Positions 1 to 8,100 of a stretch of 9,437 bases of DNA are shown here, in pieces (positions within the stretch are counted from its first letter, which is position 1; every line of letters begins with the position of its first letter). Source of the stretch: Prevotellaceae bacterium. GTDB lineage: Bacteria > Bacteroidota > Bacteroidia > Bacteroidales > UBA932. The stretch is taken from assembly GCA_031275145.1 (NCBI GenBank), contig JAISPE010000134.1, positions 1-9,437 of the forward strand. The letters run 5' to 3'. The position numbers and the translations under genes were made by a program. Below the pieces are notes generated by a model. The model saw only the letters and a program-made list of their open reading frames with translations. It made no database searches and was not told the origin of the DNA.

Positions 1-20
1 GGGCTTGTTGTAAGGATATT
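1..20. repeat. 20-bp direct repeat, left copy
   Basis: The first 20 bases of the window (starting GGGCTTGTTG and ending AGGATATT) recur exactly and in the same orientation at 9304-9323. The copy touches the window edge, so the true repeat may extend further left. To the right the two copies diverge immediately. No gene overlaps it. I read it as part of a dispersed intergenic repeat family; its function is unknown. Confidence 0.75.
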
Positions 21-74
21 GCAAAAAGCGACATGCAGCAAGTTTCACGGCGGTCCGGAAGTCCGAAGGATTTC

Positions 75-227
75 AATATGAATAACCCCGAACAAACGCA
101 GTGCAGTTCGGGGATAGCAGCAACCCCCGCCTCAACTCCGAAGGAGTTGAACTGCTTCGCAGTTCTGATGATGAGGCGACAGTACCCACGTGCTGCGCCT
201 GCCGGCTTGCTCGGGGTTATTCATATT
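75..227. repeat. 153-bp inverted-repeat element with nested hairpins
   Basis: Perfect 17-bp terminal inverted repeats, AATATGAATAACCCCGA at 75-91 and its reverse complement at 211-227, enclose a highly self-complementary interior. Inner pairings are GCAGCA 117-122 with TGCTGC 191-196, CGCCTCA 128-134 with TGAGGCG 172-178, a triloop hairpin 132-139/143-150 (loop GAA), and a second one 149-155/159-165 (loop TTC). CCCCGAAC at 86-93 can instead pair with GTTCGGGG at 105-112, which competes with the terminal stem. There is no coding capacity for a transposase and no obvious target duplication. It resembles the non-autonomous palindromic repeats that populate Bacteroidales intergenic regions. It could be a MITE-like element, or a structured RNA if transcribed; I cannot tell which. 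Confidence 0.75.
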
Positions 228-258
228 TAACACCTTCGGTGTTAGAGGAAGAGCCTCT
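228..258. repeat. Pair of short hairpins beside the inverted-repeat element
   Basis: TAACACC at 228-234 pairs perfectly with GGTGTTA at 238-244 around a TTC triloop. AGAGG at 244-248 pairs with CCTCT at 254-258 around a 5-base loop. They abut the larger inverted-repeat element and share its triloop style, so they probably belong to the same repeat unit. They lie downstream of the serpin stop codon on the minus strand and might slow or end its transcription, but no T-run follows in that direction, so I do not call a terminator. Confidence 0.55.
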
Positions 259-269
259 TAATGTATTAT

Positions 270-314
270 TTACAAAAAGAGTCATTGTAAGGAGCGCAGC
301 GACGAAGCAATCCA
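270..314 (+). repeat. Dispersed repeat copy (GCGACGAAGCAATCC family)
   Basis: TTACAA at 270-275 pairs with TTGTAA at 285-290. The stretch then runs through GTCATTGTAAGGAGCGC into GCGACGAAGCAATCC. The same core occurs inverted at 9254-9288 and as a shorter plus-strand copy from 9222. In Bacteroidales genomes this core is familiar as a dispersed intergenic repeat whose spurious translation contains LRGALATKQS. It starts about 15 bp beyond the serpin stop codon. No protein is encoded. Confidence 0.7.
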
Positions 315-329
315 ACTCATATTTTTAAT

Positions 330-1565
330 TCAATCAATCTCCCCGATTTTTCCCATAAATAAAATTACACCCGAACTTTTTTCGGAGATCGCAAACACAA
401 ACGGTTTATTTACAATAAAATCTATTGTTTGTGAAGGCCCGGCAGACGTGAATCCCATTGATATACCTGTTACCGCAGCCGCTTCCGTACCTTCTTCATT
501 AACTTCGATAAAAGTCTTGTGAATTACTTGCGAAATGAATAAGGCAACCTCGCTAATATTACCGAAATCGGCATATCTGGTAAACGGTATTCTCATACCT
601 AATTCAGGCAAAATATTTTCATGCATTTCATATTTACATTCTACCTTAAACCGTGGTAAACTGAGATTTACCTCTCTTCCGGACATGCTTTCCACTGTAC
701 GGTTCCACCGGTCGCTGTTCAAACGTTCTACCATGTCCTCTGCCGTTCTGTCTTCTCCCGGCAACAGGAGAATCATGCTGAATGCCTGATTTCCATACGG
801 TAACTCCAAATATTCGCCATATTCGTCTGCACCGTACTTGAAACTTGCTGTTTGACGCATCATTTGCACCTGATTCGTTTTTCCGTCAGATGTATAAAAG
901 TCTTCTTTACGGGTATTGTTTTTATCGAATTTGGACGTCCATATTCCTTTAAAATACACGGCATTGATAAGCCACATCGCAGTTTCGGAGGAAATGTTGT
1001 CCACTATGCTCTTAATTTTATCGCCGGTTTGTCTTGCACACCAGTTATTTATCTGTTTTATTGCATCCGGCGATGAAAAGTCAAGAGCGCTCACTTCAGC
1101 GGCATAATTTGTACGGTTTACTTCCAAAAATGCGTTTTTTACCGGCAAATCCTGTCTGTACCATATTGAATTGGCTATTGAAAGCTGTGTTGACGGATCA
1201 ACGCCCGTCAATTCCGAACGAAGCAGCCGGCTGTGTTCGTTGATGTCGCTAACAGTGTAGTCTTTAGCGCGCAATGTCTCCAGTATTTCATCGGATGTAG
1301 CGCCTTTTGCTCCGTTTAATACCATGTTAAAAGCCATGCTGATACTCAAAGGCGAAATGAAAATATTCGCGTCTTTCGAATCGGCGCATGTGGCTTTGAA
1401 AATATCAAACGCAAATGCGTTGTCGGTAGTTATTTTCTGCCTGATATGCACAGCAACAGGCTTGGCGTCAGGTAGCGGAGTCGGTTCGTTATTTTCATTT
1501 TCGTTTTGACAGGCTACACATAATGCCATAGACAGAATCATTGTAAAATAAAATTTCTTTTTCAT
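330..1565 (-). CDS. Secreted lipoprotein serpin (serine/cysteine protease inhibitor)
   Basis: This is a serpin of 411 residues from the chosen start. Serpins trap proteases by inserting a cleaved reactive-centre loop into a beta sheet. I prefer the Met at 1565, which gives MKKKFYF and a normal signal peptide; an in-frame ATG four codons upstream (1577) would add MLYI. The lipobox ends ...LCVAC, with Cys19 followed by the acidic/polar stretch QNENENNE, which suggests surface exposure. Visible motifs are NIFISPLSISMAF (about 67-79), the shutter NAVYFKG (about 201-207), the hinge EEGTEAAAVT (357-366) and the C-terminal signature FVFAISEKSSGVILFMGK (389-406). The small-residue hinge is the inhibitory type. 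Counting 17 residues from the hinge Glu puts P1-P1' near Thr-Ser in GISMGFTSAG, but the loop is about 4 residues longer than in alpha-1-antitrypsin, so P1 is uncertain (Phe or Met are possible). Miropin of Tannerella forsythia is a characterised relative in this phylum. Confidence 0.97.
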   Translation of the reverse strand: MKKKFYFTMILSMALCVACQNENENNEPTPLPDAKPVAVHIRQKITTDNAFAFDIFKATCADSKDANIFISPLSISMAFNMVLNGAKGATSDEILETLRAKDYTVSDINEHSRLLRSELTGVDPSTQLSIANSIWYRQDLPVKNAFLEVNRTNYAAEVSALDFSSPDAIKQINNWCARQTGDKIKSIVDNISSETAMWLINAVYFKGIWTSKFDKNNTRKEDFYTSDGKTNQVQMMRQTASFKYGADEYGEYLELPYGNQAFSMILLLPGEDRTAEDMVERLNSDRWNRTVESMSGREVNLSLPRFKVECKYEMHENILPELGMRIPFTRYADFGNISEVALFISQVIHKTFIEVNEEGTEAAAVTGISMGFTSAGPSQTIDFIVNKPFVFAISEKSSGVILFMGKIGEID

Positions 1566-1651
1566 GATATACAACATTTTAGTAATAACTTTATTAGATA
1601 ATAAGATAATACCATACTTTAATATATGGTTATAGATGATTTTTCATCAAA

Positions 1652-1663
1652 AATGTTGCATGA
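1652..1663 (-). promoter_or_regulatory. Shared upstream motif TCATGCAACATT (serpin copy)
   Basis: On the minus strand the 12-mer TCATGCAACATT lies about 90 bp before the serpin start, with TTTTG a few bases upstream of it. An identical 12-mer occurs in the susC leader at 8574-8585, again preceded by TTTTG. The shared AAC could mimic the -35 of an ECF-type sigma promoter, or the motif may be a regulator site. This is inference from two copies only. Confidence 0.3.
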
Positions 1664-1681
1664 GGCAAAACGTTTATACAT

Positions 1682-1736
1682 AAAAAAAGCGTCAGTCCCG
1701 ACTTTCTCTGTATGCGAAGATGTCTGACTGACACTT
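1682..1736 (-). terminator. Terminator-like hairpin in the serpin leader (attenuator or second terminator)
   Basis: Reading the minus strand, AAGTGTCAGTC (1736-1726) pairs with GACTGACGCTT (1697-1687) over 11 bp with one G-T wobble, around a 28-base loop. A run of seven T (1688-1682) completes the intrinsic-terminator pattern. It lies about 30 nt downstream of the start site expected for the promoter at 1773-1780 and about 115 nt before the serpin ATG. It could attenuate serpin transcription, end a small RNA of about 85 nt, or back up the operon terminator at 2031-2068. The long loop makes it weaker than that one. Confidence 0.5.
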
Positions 1737-1772
1737 GATAGTTTCAACTCTATCTAAATTATTTTCTTGATG

Positions 1773-1803
1773 CAAAGGTAAGGCATAAAATGGCAGAAAA
1801 CAC
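1773..1803 (-). promoter_or_regulatory. Candidate serpin promoter (TAnnTTTG type)
   Basis: CAAAGGTA at 1773-1780 reads TACCTTTG on the minus strand, a full match to the Bacteroides -7 element TAnnTTTG, and is followed by CA as in many such promoters. It is the only full match between the operon terminator and the serpin. The -33 element is poor: only a T-rich GTTTTC lies about 20 nt upstream. Transcription would begin near 1766, giving a leader of about 200 nt that contains the terminator-like hairpin at 1682-1736. Confidence 0.5.
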
Positions 1804-1819
1804 GTTTTTTATGTTTTTT

Positions 1820-1838
1820 AACATAAAATTTTTATGTT
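1820..1838. promoter_or_regulatory. AT-rich palindrome upstream of the serpin promoter
   Basis: AACATAAAA at 1820-1828 and TTTTATGTT at 1830-1838 form a perfect 9-bp inverted repeat around one base. It lies roughly 20-35 bp upstream of the -33 position of the candidate serpin promoter. Direct repeats of CATGTTTT follow at 1921-1928 and 1933-1940. It could be a regulator site, but the surroundings are so AT-rich that chance is a real alternative. Nothing else notable was seen between here and the operon terminator; the short frame in this stretch does not look coding. Confidence 0.25.
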
Positions 1839-2030
1839 TTATAGCATGTCCAATCCACAAATGGAATCTTCCTGTCTCTGTATTTTTTCATCTCCAGTCT
1901 AAATTTATGTTAATAAAAAACATGTTTTACGGCATGTTTTTTGAAGAAATTTCCAAAAAATCATGCTTTCGCCGATATAATCCGGATTGCCTGCATCTTT
2001 TCACACAGTTTCCGGCAGAGCCGTTATGAC

Positions 2031-2068
2031 AAAAAAAGTCGGGAACAGTGTTTGACACTGTTCCCGAC
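2031..2068 (-). terminator. Intrinsic terminator of the SusCD operon
   Basis: A perfect 13-bp GC-containing stem, GTCGGGAACAGTG (2038-2050) with its complement (2056-2068), encloses a 5-base loop. On the minus strand it is followed by seven T (2037-2031). It begins about 25 nt after the stop codon of the discoidin-like lipoprotein. This is a textbook Rho-independent terminator and marks the end of the three-gene transcript, separating it from the serpin. Confidence 0.92.
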
Positions 2069-2093
2069 AGACTGAAAGGTATCCGGTACAGGC

Positions 2094-3293
2094 TTATTCC
2101 TGTCCGTAAACTGACATTTCGCCAACCATGGCATAATTGCCGCTGCCTTTATGCCCTATATCGAAATATACCTTAATATACCTTGCTTTCGGATTATTAA
2201 CCAGACGGCAACTTTGCGGGCCGGAATTAGCCTGGTCAAAGCTAAATTCTCCCTGATCTTCCCATGTCCATCCGGTTATGCCGTCTACCGTATTTTCATC
2301 GGCGTTTCGTCCGTTTTCCGTACAGGTATAGAATCTTTGTCCTTTCTGTCCGGCGCTGTTACCCTGCCTTTTCGTCATTTCTACCCTGCTGACTGTCACT
2401 TCGGCGCCCAGATCAATGATATACCAGTGCGGAAAATTAGTTGCCGGGCTTCCCCATCTGGCATGCCAGAAAGTACTTATATTCCCGTCAAAGATTGCAG
2501 CTACTCTGCCGTTTGGGGCAGCGCCTTCGTTCGTAGCCTGCGAACTGTAACCGATTGTCGCATCCTGGCTGCCGGAATTGTATCCCGGAACAGACCATTT
2601 CGTTTTGTCAAATTCCGTTTCGGCGTACGGAGTTATTTTTACTTGCCGTCTGCCGGATTCGTTCCGGTAAACATCCGTGGCATATACTGCAAATTCAATT
2701 TCCCCGTCTGTTCCCGCAACAACGACAGAGCCTTTGCCCGAAGTTGCGGCATTGAATGTCCGTGATATTTTTGCCGAAGGATTATTCGGATCAGGGTATT
2801 CAACTACTACAAAAGCTTTTTTTCCTGACGTATTTTCCCATGACACTGTTGCTCCGCCGAAATCGGCTTCCATGATGATCGTCGGGAATATGGAAACATA
2901 TACGGGATCCAGGGGAGATGCCTTTACCCGTTCGGGCGCAGACTGCGCTCCCCCGACATTACACGAAATCAATTCGAAAACATGTTCGCCGGTATCTGTA
3001 AACCCGTCAATCGTATCCGTCACAGAAAGAGTTATGGAATCTGCGGCGTATACGGATATATTTTTGCTGACTGTCGTTCCTTTGGAACCAGTATAGACAA
3101 TCTTGACATAATCCAGGTTGGGGTCGGCCGGATTTTTCCATTTCAAGACTACTTCTCCTGTTCCCGGTTCGGCAGAAACACCGGTAACCGGTTCGGGCGC
3201 GATGCCTCCTTTACCGCTCCTTTTTTCTTCTTCACATGCAATAAATGCATAAACACAGATGAACAGAGCGAAGAATTTTATTGTATTTTTCAT
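2094..3293 (-). CDS. SusE/F-position lipoprotein, DUF4959-DUF5126-DUF5000 type with C-terminal discoidin-like domain
   Basis: This 399-residue lipoprotein has a signal peptide with a lipobox at FIAC (Cys20) followed by EEEKRSGKGG, typical of surface-exposed Bacteroidota lipoproteins. Residues about 30-125 (PEPVTGVSAEPGTGEVVLKW and onward) look like the fibronectin-III-like DUF4959 region, and about 128-222 like the DUF5126 middle domain. Residues about 240-398 look like DUF5000, a galactose-binding/discoidin (F5/8 type C) fold, with AAIFDGNISTFWHARW, WYIIDLGAEVTVSRVEM and ARYIKVYFD at the expected places. Proteins of this build sit after susD in many polysaccharide-utilisation loci and are thought to bind substrate at the cell surface. 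No catalytic motif is seen. It starts 21 nt after the susD-like stop and is the last gene before the strong terminator. Ligand unknown. Confidence 0.93.
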   Translation of the reverse strand: MKNTIKFFALFICVYAFIACEEEKRSGKGGIAPEPVTGVSAEPGTGEVVLKWKNPADPNLDYVKIVYTGSKGTTVSKNISVYAADSITLSVTDTIDGFTDTGEHVFELISCNVGGAQSAPERVKASPLDPVYVSIFPTIIMEADFGGATVSWENTSGKKAFVVVEYPDPNNPSAKISRTFNAATSGKGSVVVAGTDGEIEFAVYATDVYRNESGRRQVKITPYAETEFDKTKWSVPGYNSGSQDATIGYSSQATNEGAAPNGRVAAIFDGNISTFWHARWGSPATNFPHWYIIDLGAEVTVSRVEMTKRQGNSAGQKGQRFYTCTENGRNADENTVDGITGWTWEDQGEFSFDQANSGPQSCRLVNNPKARYIKVYFDIGHKGSGNYAMVGEMSVYGQE

Positions 3294-3314
3294 TTTTATA
3301 CTGTTTTAAAATAA

Positions 3315-5177
3315 TTAATAACCTGGATTTTGAATGATTTTGGGATTTTTATCTATATCGCTGCCCGGAATCGGCATGAGGTAATGAGCCGGCACATTGA
3401 ATTTGCGTACAACTTCTACCTGCTGCGGAGTGAAAAAGTCATCTCCGTTTGCACGTATATTTAATCCCCGAGGCTGAACATCGAAGTATTTTTTGCCGAG
3501 CAGCCATCTTCTGACATCCCAGAATCTGTGATTTTCGAGATAGAGTTCGACGGTCCGTTCCTGGCGTACAATTTGACGCAGTTTATTTTGGTCCAGAGTG
3601 ACATTTGCCCAGGAATCTTCGATGTCGGGAATCCCGGCACGATTTCTGATTTTGTTGATATATGTTTTTGCCGTCTCCAGACTTGCAGCGTCTCCTGTTT
3701 CTATAAGGGCTTCGGCATAATTGAGATACAGTTCTCCAAGACGGATAACAGGCCATGCATACTGCACTAAACCTCCTCCGCCCGAGCCCTGTGCGTACAG
3801 GGGATGAACTCCTTTCTTGTTTAAATATCCTGTCGGGGAATAATTGTTTACTCTGGTCTTTATTCCGCAACCGTCATTTTGCATGAATTTGGTTTGATAT
3901 TTATATACTCCCGAGGATCTTTGAACTTCGTAGTACCCGTTATGGTATGCAATCCATGCGTAAAAGCGGGGTTCCCTGTCGATGTTGAGAATCGACGTCT
4001 TACCGTTGGTATGCCTGTCCGAAACGGTTTGCGTACCGAAACGGTTCGCGTAATCGAAGGCGGGGTCTTCGTCAATCGGCAATCCCCTTGAGGTGTAAAA
4101 ACTTTCCAGCATTGTCAGCGTCGGGGCGATACCGTTCCAGCTCCAGTCTCTGTCGGGATCGAAAGGGGTTGATTTGTTTTGCAGAGCATAACTGCTTTCC
4201 GTTCTTGTAGAAGCCCAGATTATCTCGGGAGTTTCCCTGTCGCAAATGGTCATTCTCAGTTTTCTTTCAGTGGGGTCTTCCGGCTCCGGCTGATTTTGCG
4301 CCACTTCCCCGTTATCATACAGTTTCATTCTTATGGCATCGGCGGCAGCGATTGCCGTACTGCATGCTTCGGCGGCGATTTGCCATTTCGACGGGTCGTA
4401 TGTATGGTTGATAAGCGGAATCCCGTCTGCGGTTTTGAAGCTGGCATACTCGGGAGACGCACTCAGGTTATCGGTTCCGGCGACGGACGACTGTCCTCCG
4501 TTGAACAGGGGAGATGCGGCATAGAGTAACATGCGCGCCTTTATTGCTTTGGCAGCGACGCTTGTAGCCCGTCCGTACGCCGAACCCGTATGCCTGTCAA
4601 TCAGGCCTGTTTCTATGGATTCGTCAAATTTGCCGGAAATCCATTCCACACAGTCGTCGTACGGTTCGCGTGCCGGATAATCGGACACAGCCATGTCCAG
4701 ACTTGGAGTCGATTTAATAAGGATTGTCGGACCGTAACATTTCAGCAGGAGAAAATGATAGTAAGCAATCAGGAATGTGGCTTCGGCTTTGTATACCGTT
4801 TTTTCACTGTCACCCAGACCGGGAACGCCGTCTACATTGTCAAGCATGATATAGCACTGCCGTATTCCCTGAAACAGTGTGTTCCAGTAGGAAATCACGG
4901 GATTCACCGAAGTATAGTTTCCTTTCGGGAAATTCGCAAATGTTTCGTGTTCAAAAGGGGAAACTATTTCGTCTGCCGTATAAAGGTCAATTGAATTGAC
5001 ATCCGCCCTCGGATTGGGCAGATATGAATAGCAGGAATACAGAAACCGTTCTGCGGCTTTACGGTCTTTGAACGCATCGTTTTCCGTCGGTATCTCGTCG
5101 GGTACAATATCCAGATATTTGCATGAATAAGTAAAAGTCAATCCGGATAAAAGTAAAAAATAAAATATCTTTTTCAT
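3315..5177 (-). CDS. SusD/RagB-like nutrient-binding outer-membrane lipoprotein
   Basis: This 620-residue SusD-family protein would form the surface lid that binds ligand over the SusC-like barrel. The signal peptide ends at TFTYSC (Cys19), followed by KYLDIVPDEIPTENDAF, the usual SusD N-terminal pattern. The helical TPR-like core includes YKAEATFLIAYYHFLLL (129-145) and YGRATSVAAKAIKARMLLYA (201-220). The C-terminal SusD domain shows VIRLGELYLNYAEALIETGD (477-496), KIRNRAGIP (509-517) and RQERTVELYLENHRFWD (538-554), and the protein ends in the typical KNPKIIQNPGY. Length is within the family range. It starts 11 nt after the SusC-like stop codon, with an AC-rich spacer and no Shine-Dalgarno, as is common in this phylum. 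Whether the ligand is a glycan or a peptide (as with RagAB) cannot be told from sequence. Confidence 0.97.
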   Translation of the reverse strand: MKKIFYFLLLSGLTFTYSCKYLDIVPDEIPTENDAFKDRKAAERFLYSCYSYLPNPRADVNSIDLYTADEIVSPFEHETFANFPKGNYTSVNPVISYWNTLFQGIRQCYIMLDNVDGVPGLGDSEKTVYKAEATFLIAYYHFLLLKCYGPTILIKSTPSLDMAVSDYPAREPYDDCVEWISGKFDESIETGLIDRHTGSAYGRATSVAAKAIKARMLLYAASPLFNGGQSSVAGTDNLSASPEYASFKTADGIPLINHTYDPSKWQIAAEACSTAIAAADAIRMKLYDNGEVAQNQPEPEDPTERKLRMTICDRETPEIIWASTRTESSYALQNKSTPFDPDRDWSWNGIAPTLTMLESFYTSRGLPIDEDPAFDYANRFGTQTVSDRHTNGKTSILNIDREPRFYAWIAYHNGYYEVQRSSGVYKYQTKFMQNDGCGIKTRVNNYSPTGYLNKKGVHPLYAQGSGGGGLVQYAWPVIRLGELYLNYAEALIETGDAASLETAKTYINKIRNRAGIPDIEDSWANVTLDQNKLRQIVRQERTVELYLENHRFWDVRRWLLGKKYFDVQPRGLNIRANGDDFFTPQQVEVVRKFNVPAHYLMPIPGSDIDKNPKIIQNPGY

Positions 5178-5188
5178 TGTTGTTGTAT

Positions 5189-8100
5189 TTATAAATTCAT
5201 TTGTAAACCGATATTATATGCCCTCTGTGTAGGGTATGACATGCCCGCGCCTCCTCCCATTTCGGGATCCCACAGTTTAAATGTGGAGAAGGTCAGCAGG
5301 TTTGCTCCGCTCAGGTATATCCTGAGAAATTTGTATGTGAATCCTATTTCCAGATTTTTTAATTTAAGGAAAGAGGCGTCACGCAGCCAGTATGTCGAAG
5401 ACGCTGTATTGTTTGCATTATCCTGTTTGCTCAGGCGGGGATATGCGGCGTAAATGTCCTGGTTTGTCCTGCTCCAGTAATTATCCGCGACAAATTGCAG
5501 CGAATTGCGTATGGATGAAGAGCCGAAGGGATGAAATCCGCTCATCATAAGCGATGTTCGGGCAGCGCCCTGAAACAGGAACGAGAAATCGATCTTTTTC
5601 CACTGTATCGACGGTCCGAAGCCGTACACGATTTCGGGAACGGTGGGATAGCCTGTACGCATCATGTCATTTGCATCGATGATGCCGTCGCTTACGCCGT
5701 TAATGTTGGGTATATCCGTATATTTGATATCTCCGGCCTGAATAAAACCTCCGAGCTGCTGCCGGGGACTGTTTGCAACTTCCAGATCGTCGATAAACAG
5801 ACGTTCGGCCTGATACATTTCGATTGAGTTCACGGCATGACCCACTCTTGTCTTGTTTCTGTACAGTTTGTATTCGGGTTCGTCGTAATCCCTGATTTCA
5901 TTCCGGGCAAGGGTAAACGTACCTTTAAACGAGACGGAGAGATTTTCGTTCACCCGTTTGCTGAAATCAATTGAAAAGTCGAATCCGCGGTTGTCCACGA
6001 TTCCCAGATTGCCGTACACTTTCGTATCGGCAGTTCCGAGGAAGCTCGGAATCGTTTGACGTTCCAGAAATATTCCGGTACGGTGTTCCTTATAAATATC
6101 GAAAGTTATGTTTAAACTGCTTAACAGTTGCAAATCTATTCCGGCATTGATTTTATTGCCGACTTCCCATGTAAGGTTATTGTTGGCGTATCTGCCGTAT
6201 GAGGGTCCGCTCAGGGAATAGTCCATGTTGATACCGGTGGTATAGCTTACTCCGGTCAGGTTGATATCCGACAGGTATATGAACCGCCCGGCATTTGTCT
6301 GGTCGTTGCCGACAAGTCCCCACGAACCTCTTAATTTCAGGTTTGAAATAATCCGGCTCAGCGGTTTCCAGAACTTTTCCTGGCTGATATTGTATCCTGC
6401 GGAGAAAGACGGGAAAAACCCGAATCTGTAATTTTCCGCAAAATTTTCGCTTCCGTTGTATCCGAAGTTTGCTTCAAACAGATACCTGTAATCGTACGAA
6501 TAGGTTACGCGCCCCGCTATACCCTGTTTCCTTTTCGGAAGCGACGAGTACAAATCACTTGGATTATTGACATTATACTGATTCTGGTTGTATAAAATCA
6601 TTGCAGAGACATTGTGTATTTTGTTAAATACCCTGTTATAGTTCAAGGCTGTCTGGATGTATATTCTGCGGTCGCCGGATGTGCTGCCGTCAGTCGTCAG
6701 TACGTCCGACTGTTCTGATCCTACCATGGCCAGCTGGTACGAGTCCATCATCCCGGCATTGTCAAGTTCGTATTTTGTAACATAAAACTGGTTATAGTTT
6801 GCATATCTGTTGGTCGTACTGCTTGTCCAGTTTTTGAACGATACGAGTGCGTCGAATGTCAGTCCGTCTGTAACAAAATCCAGTTTCTGGCTGAAATCCA
6901 GGTTTGCGATAACCGTACTCTGGAAGTTTGAATTATACCCGCGAACCATTTCCGCCACAGGATTTCTGTATCCCGAATTATACCGGCCTCCGGTTTTCCC
7001 GCCCCATGCGATATATCCGCGTGTAAGGCTTGATTCTTCCCTGGCGGTACCGTTCGGGAACAGTATAGGGAAATCGACGGGGTTTGATTCCATTATCATG
7101 CCAAAAATATCGCCTGTTGAAAGATAGGGACCCGAATAGTCGTACAGCTGCGTGTTCAGGCGCAGCCCCACTTTTGTTGTCCGGCTTAAATTCAGGTTGA
7201 TATTGTTCTGGAAATTATATCTCCATATACCTATATTATTATTGTACGAAAAGAAATCCCTGCTTTTGGCTTTCAGCATGCCTTCCTCGTGTCCGACGGA
7301 TACGTTCATGAAATAATCCAGCCGCTGGCCTCCGCCCCTGATGTTGAATACGGTTTTCTGGCTTGTAGCCACATTTTTGAACATTTCGCCGTACCAGTTG
7401 ACGTCAGGATACAGCAACGGGTCGTAGCCTGCCGATGTCCTTTCGATCTTTTCGCCGGAATACAGGATTTCGCCCGTACCCCGTCCGGAGACCGCTTCGT
7501 TGTACATTGTCATGTAGGTAACACCGTCGGCGACCTGCGGTATTTTTGTCGGGGTGTTGAAAGTGTTTTCGAGGCGGATGTTGATGACCGGTTTCTTCAG
7601 GTCACGCCCCGATTTTGTTACTACAATCATAACCCCGTTTGCGCCGCGTGAACCGTACATCGCTGTAGCTGTCGCATCTTTCAGTATCGAAAAACTTTCG
7701 ATAACTTCGGGGTCGAGATTGTTCAAATCGCCGGAACTTACTTCCACTCCGTCTACAATGATCAGAGGCGAAGTGATTCCCCCAAAAGTTGATATGCCAC
7801 GGATATAAAAACTTGCTCCGTCGTTTCCGGGCTGTCCGCTTCTCTGGAAGGCTATTACTCCCGCCAGACGTCCTGCAAAACTTGTAGACAGACGGGAAGA
7901 AGGTACGAGCAAATCCGCCGGCTTGACTGTCTGGATGGAACCGGTAACGGATATTTTTTTCTGTGTGCCGTAACTCGTAACTACGACATCTTCCAGCTCC
8001 GTAACACTTTCCTCCAAAACAGTGTTGATAACGTTGCCCGTTCCGATGGAAGCTATGAAAGTCTCAAATCCAAGAAGACTGAACTCCAAAGTTTTCGCAC

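Noticed and set aside
33..328. Two overlapping plus-strand open frames (65 and 75 codons) at the left end
   Set aside because: They lie inside the inverted-repeat element and the dispersed repeat; the peptides are translations of hairpins, with no family resemblance.
1566..1577. Upstream ATG adding MLYI to the serpin
   Set aside because: The internal Met gives a standard lipoprotein signal peptide starting MKKK; neither site has a ribosome-binding sequence, so the choice is a preference and not proven.
1790..2029. 79-codon plus-strand frame between the operon terminator and the serpin
   Set aside because: The product is Phe-, Lys- and Cys-rich as expected of AT-rich non-coding DNA, it runs almost up to the operon terminator, and no motif is recognisable.
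2151..2765. 204-codon plus-strand frame opposite the discoidin-like lipoprotein
   Set aside because: It is antisense to a confident gene, has no domain, and reflects the codon pattern of the opposite strand. The same applies to the other plus-strand frames over the susC, susD and serpin genes.
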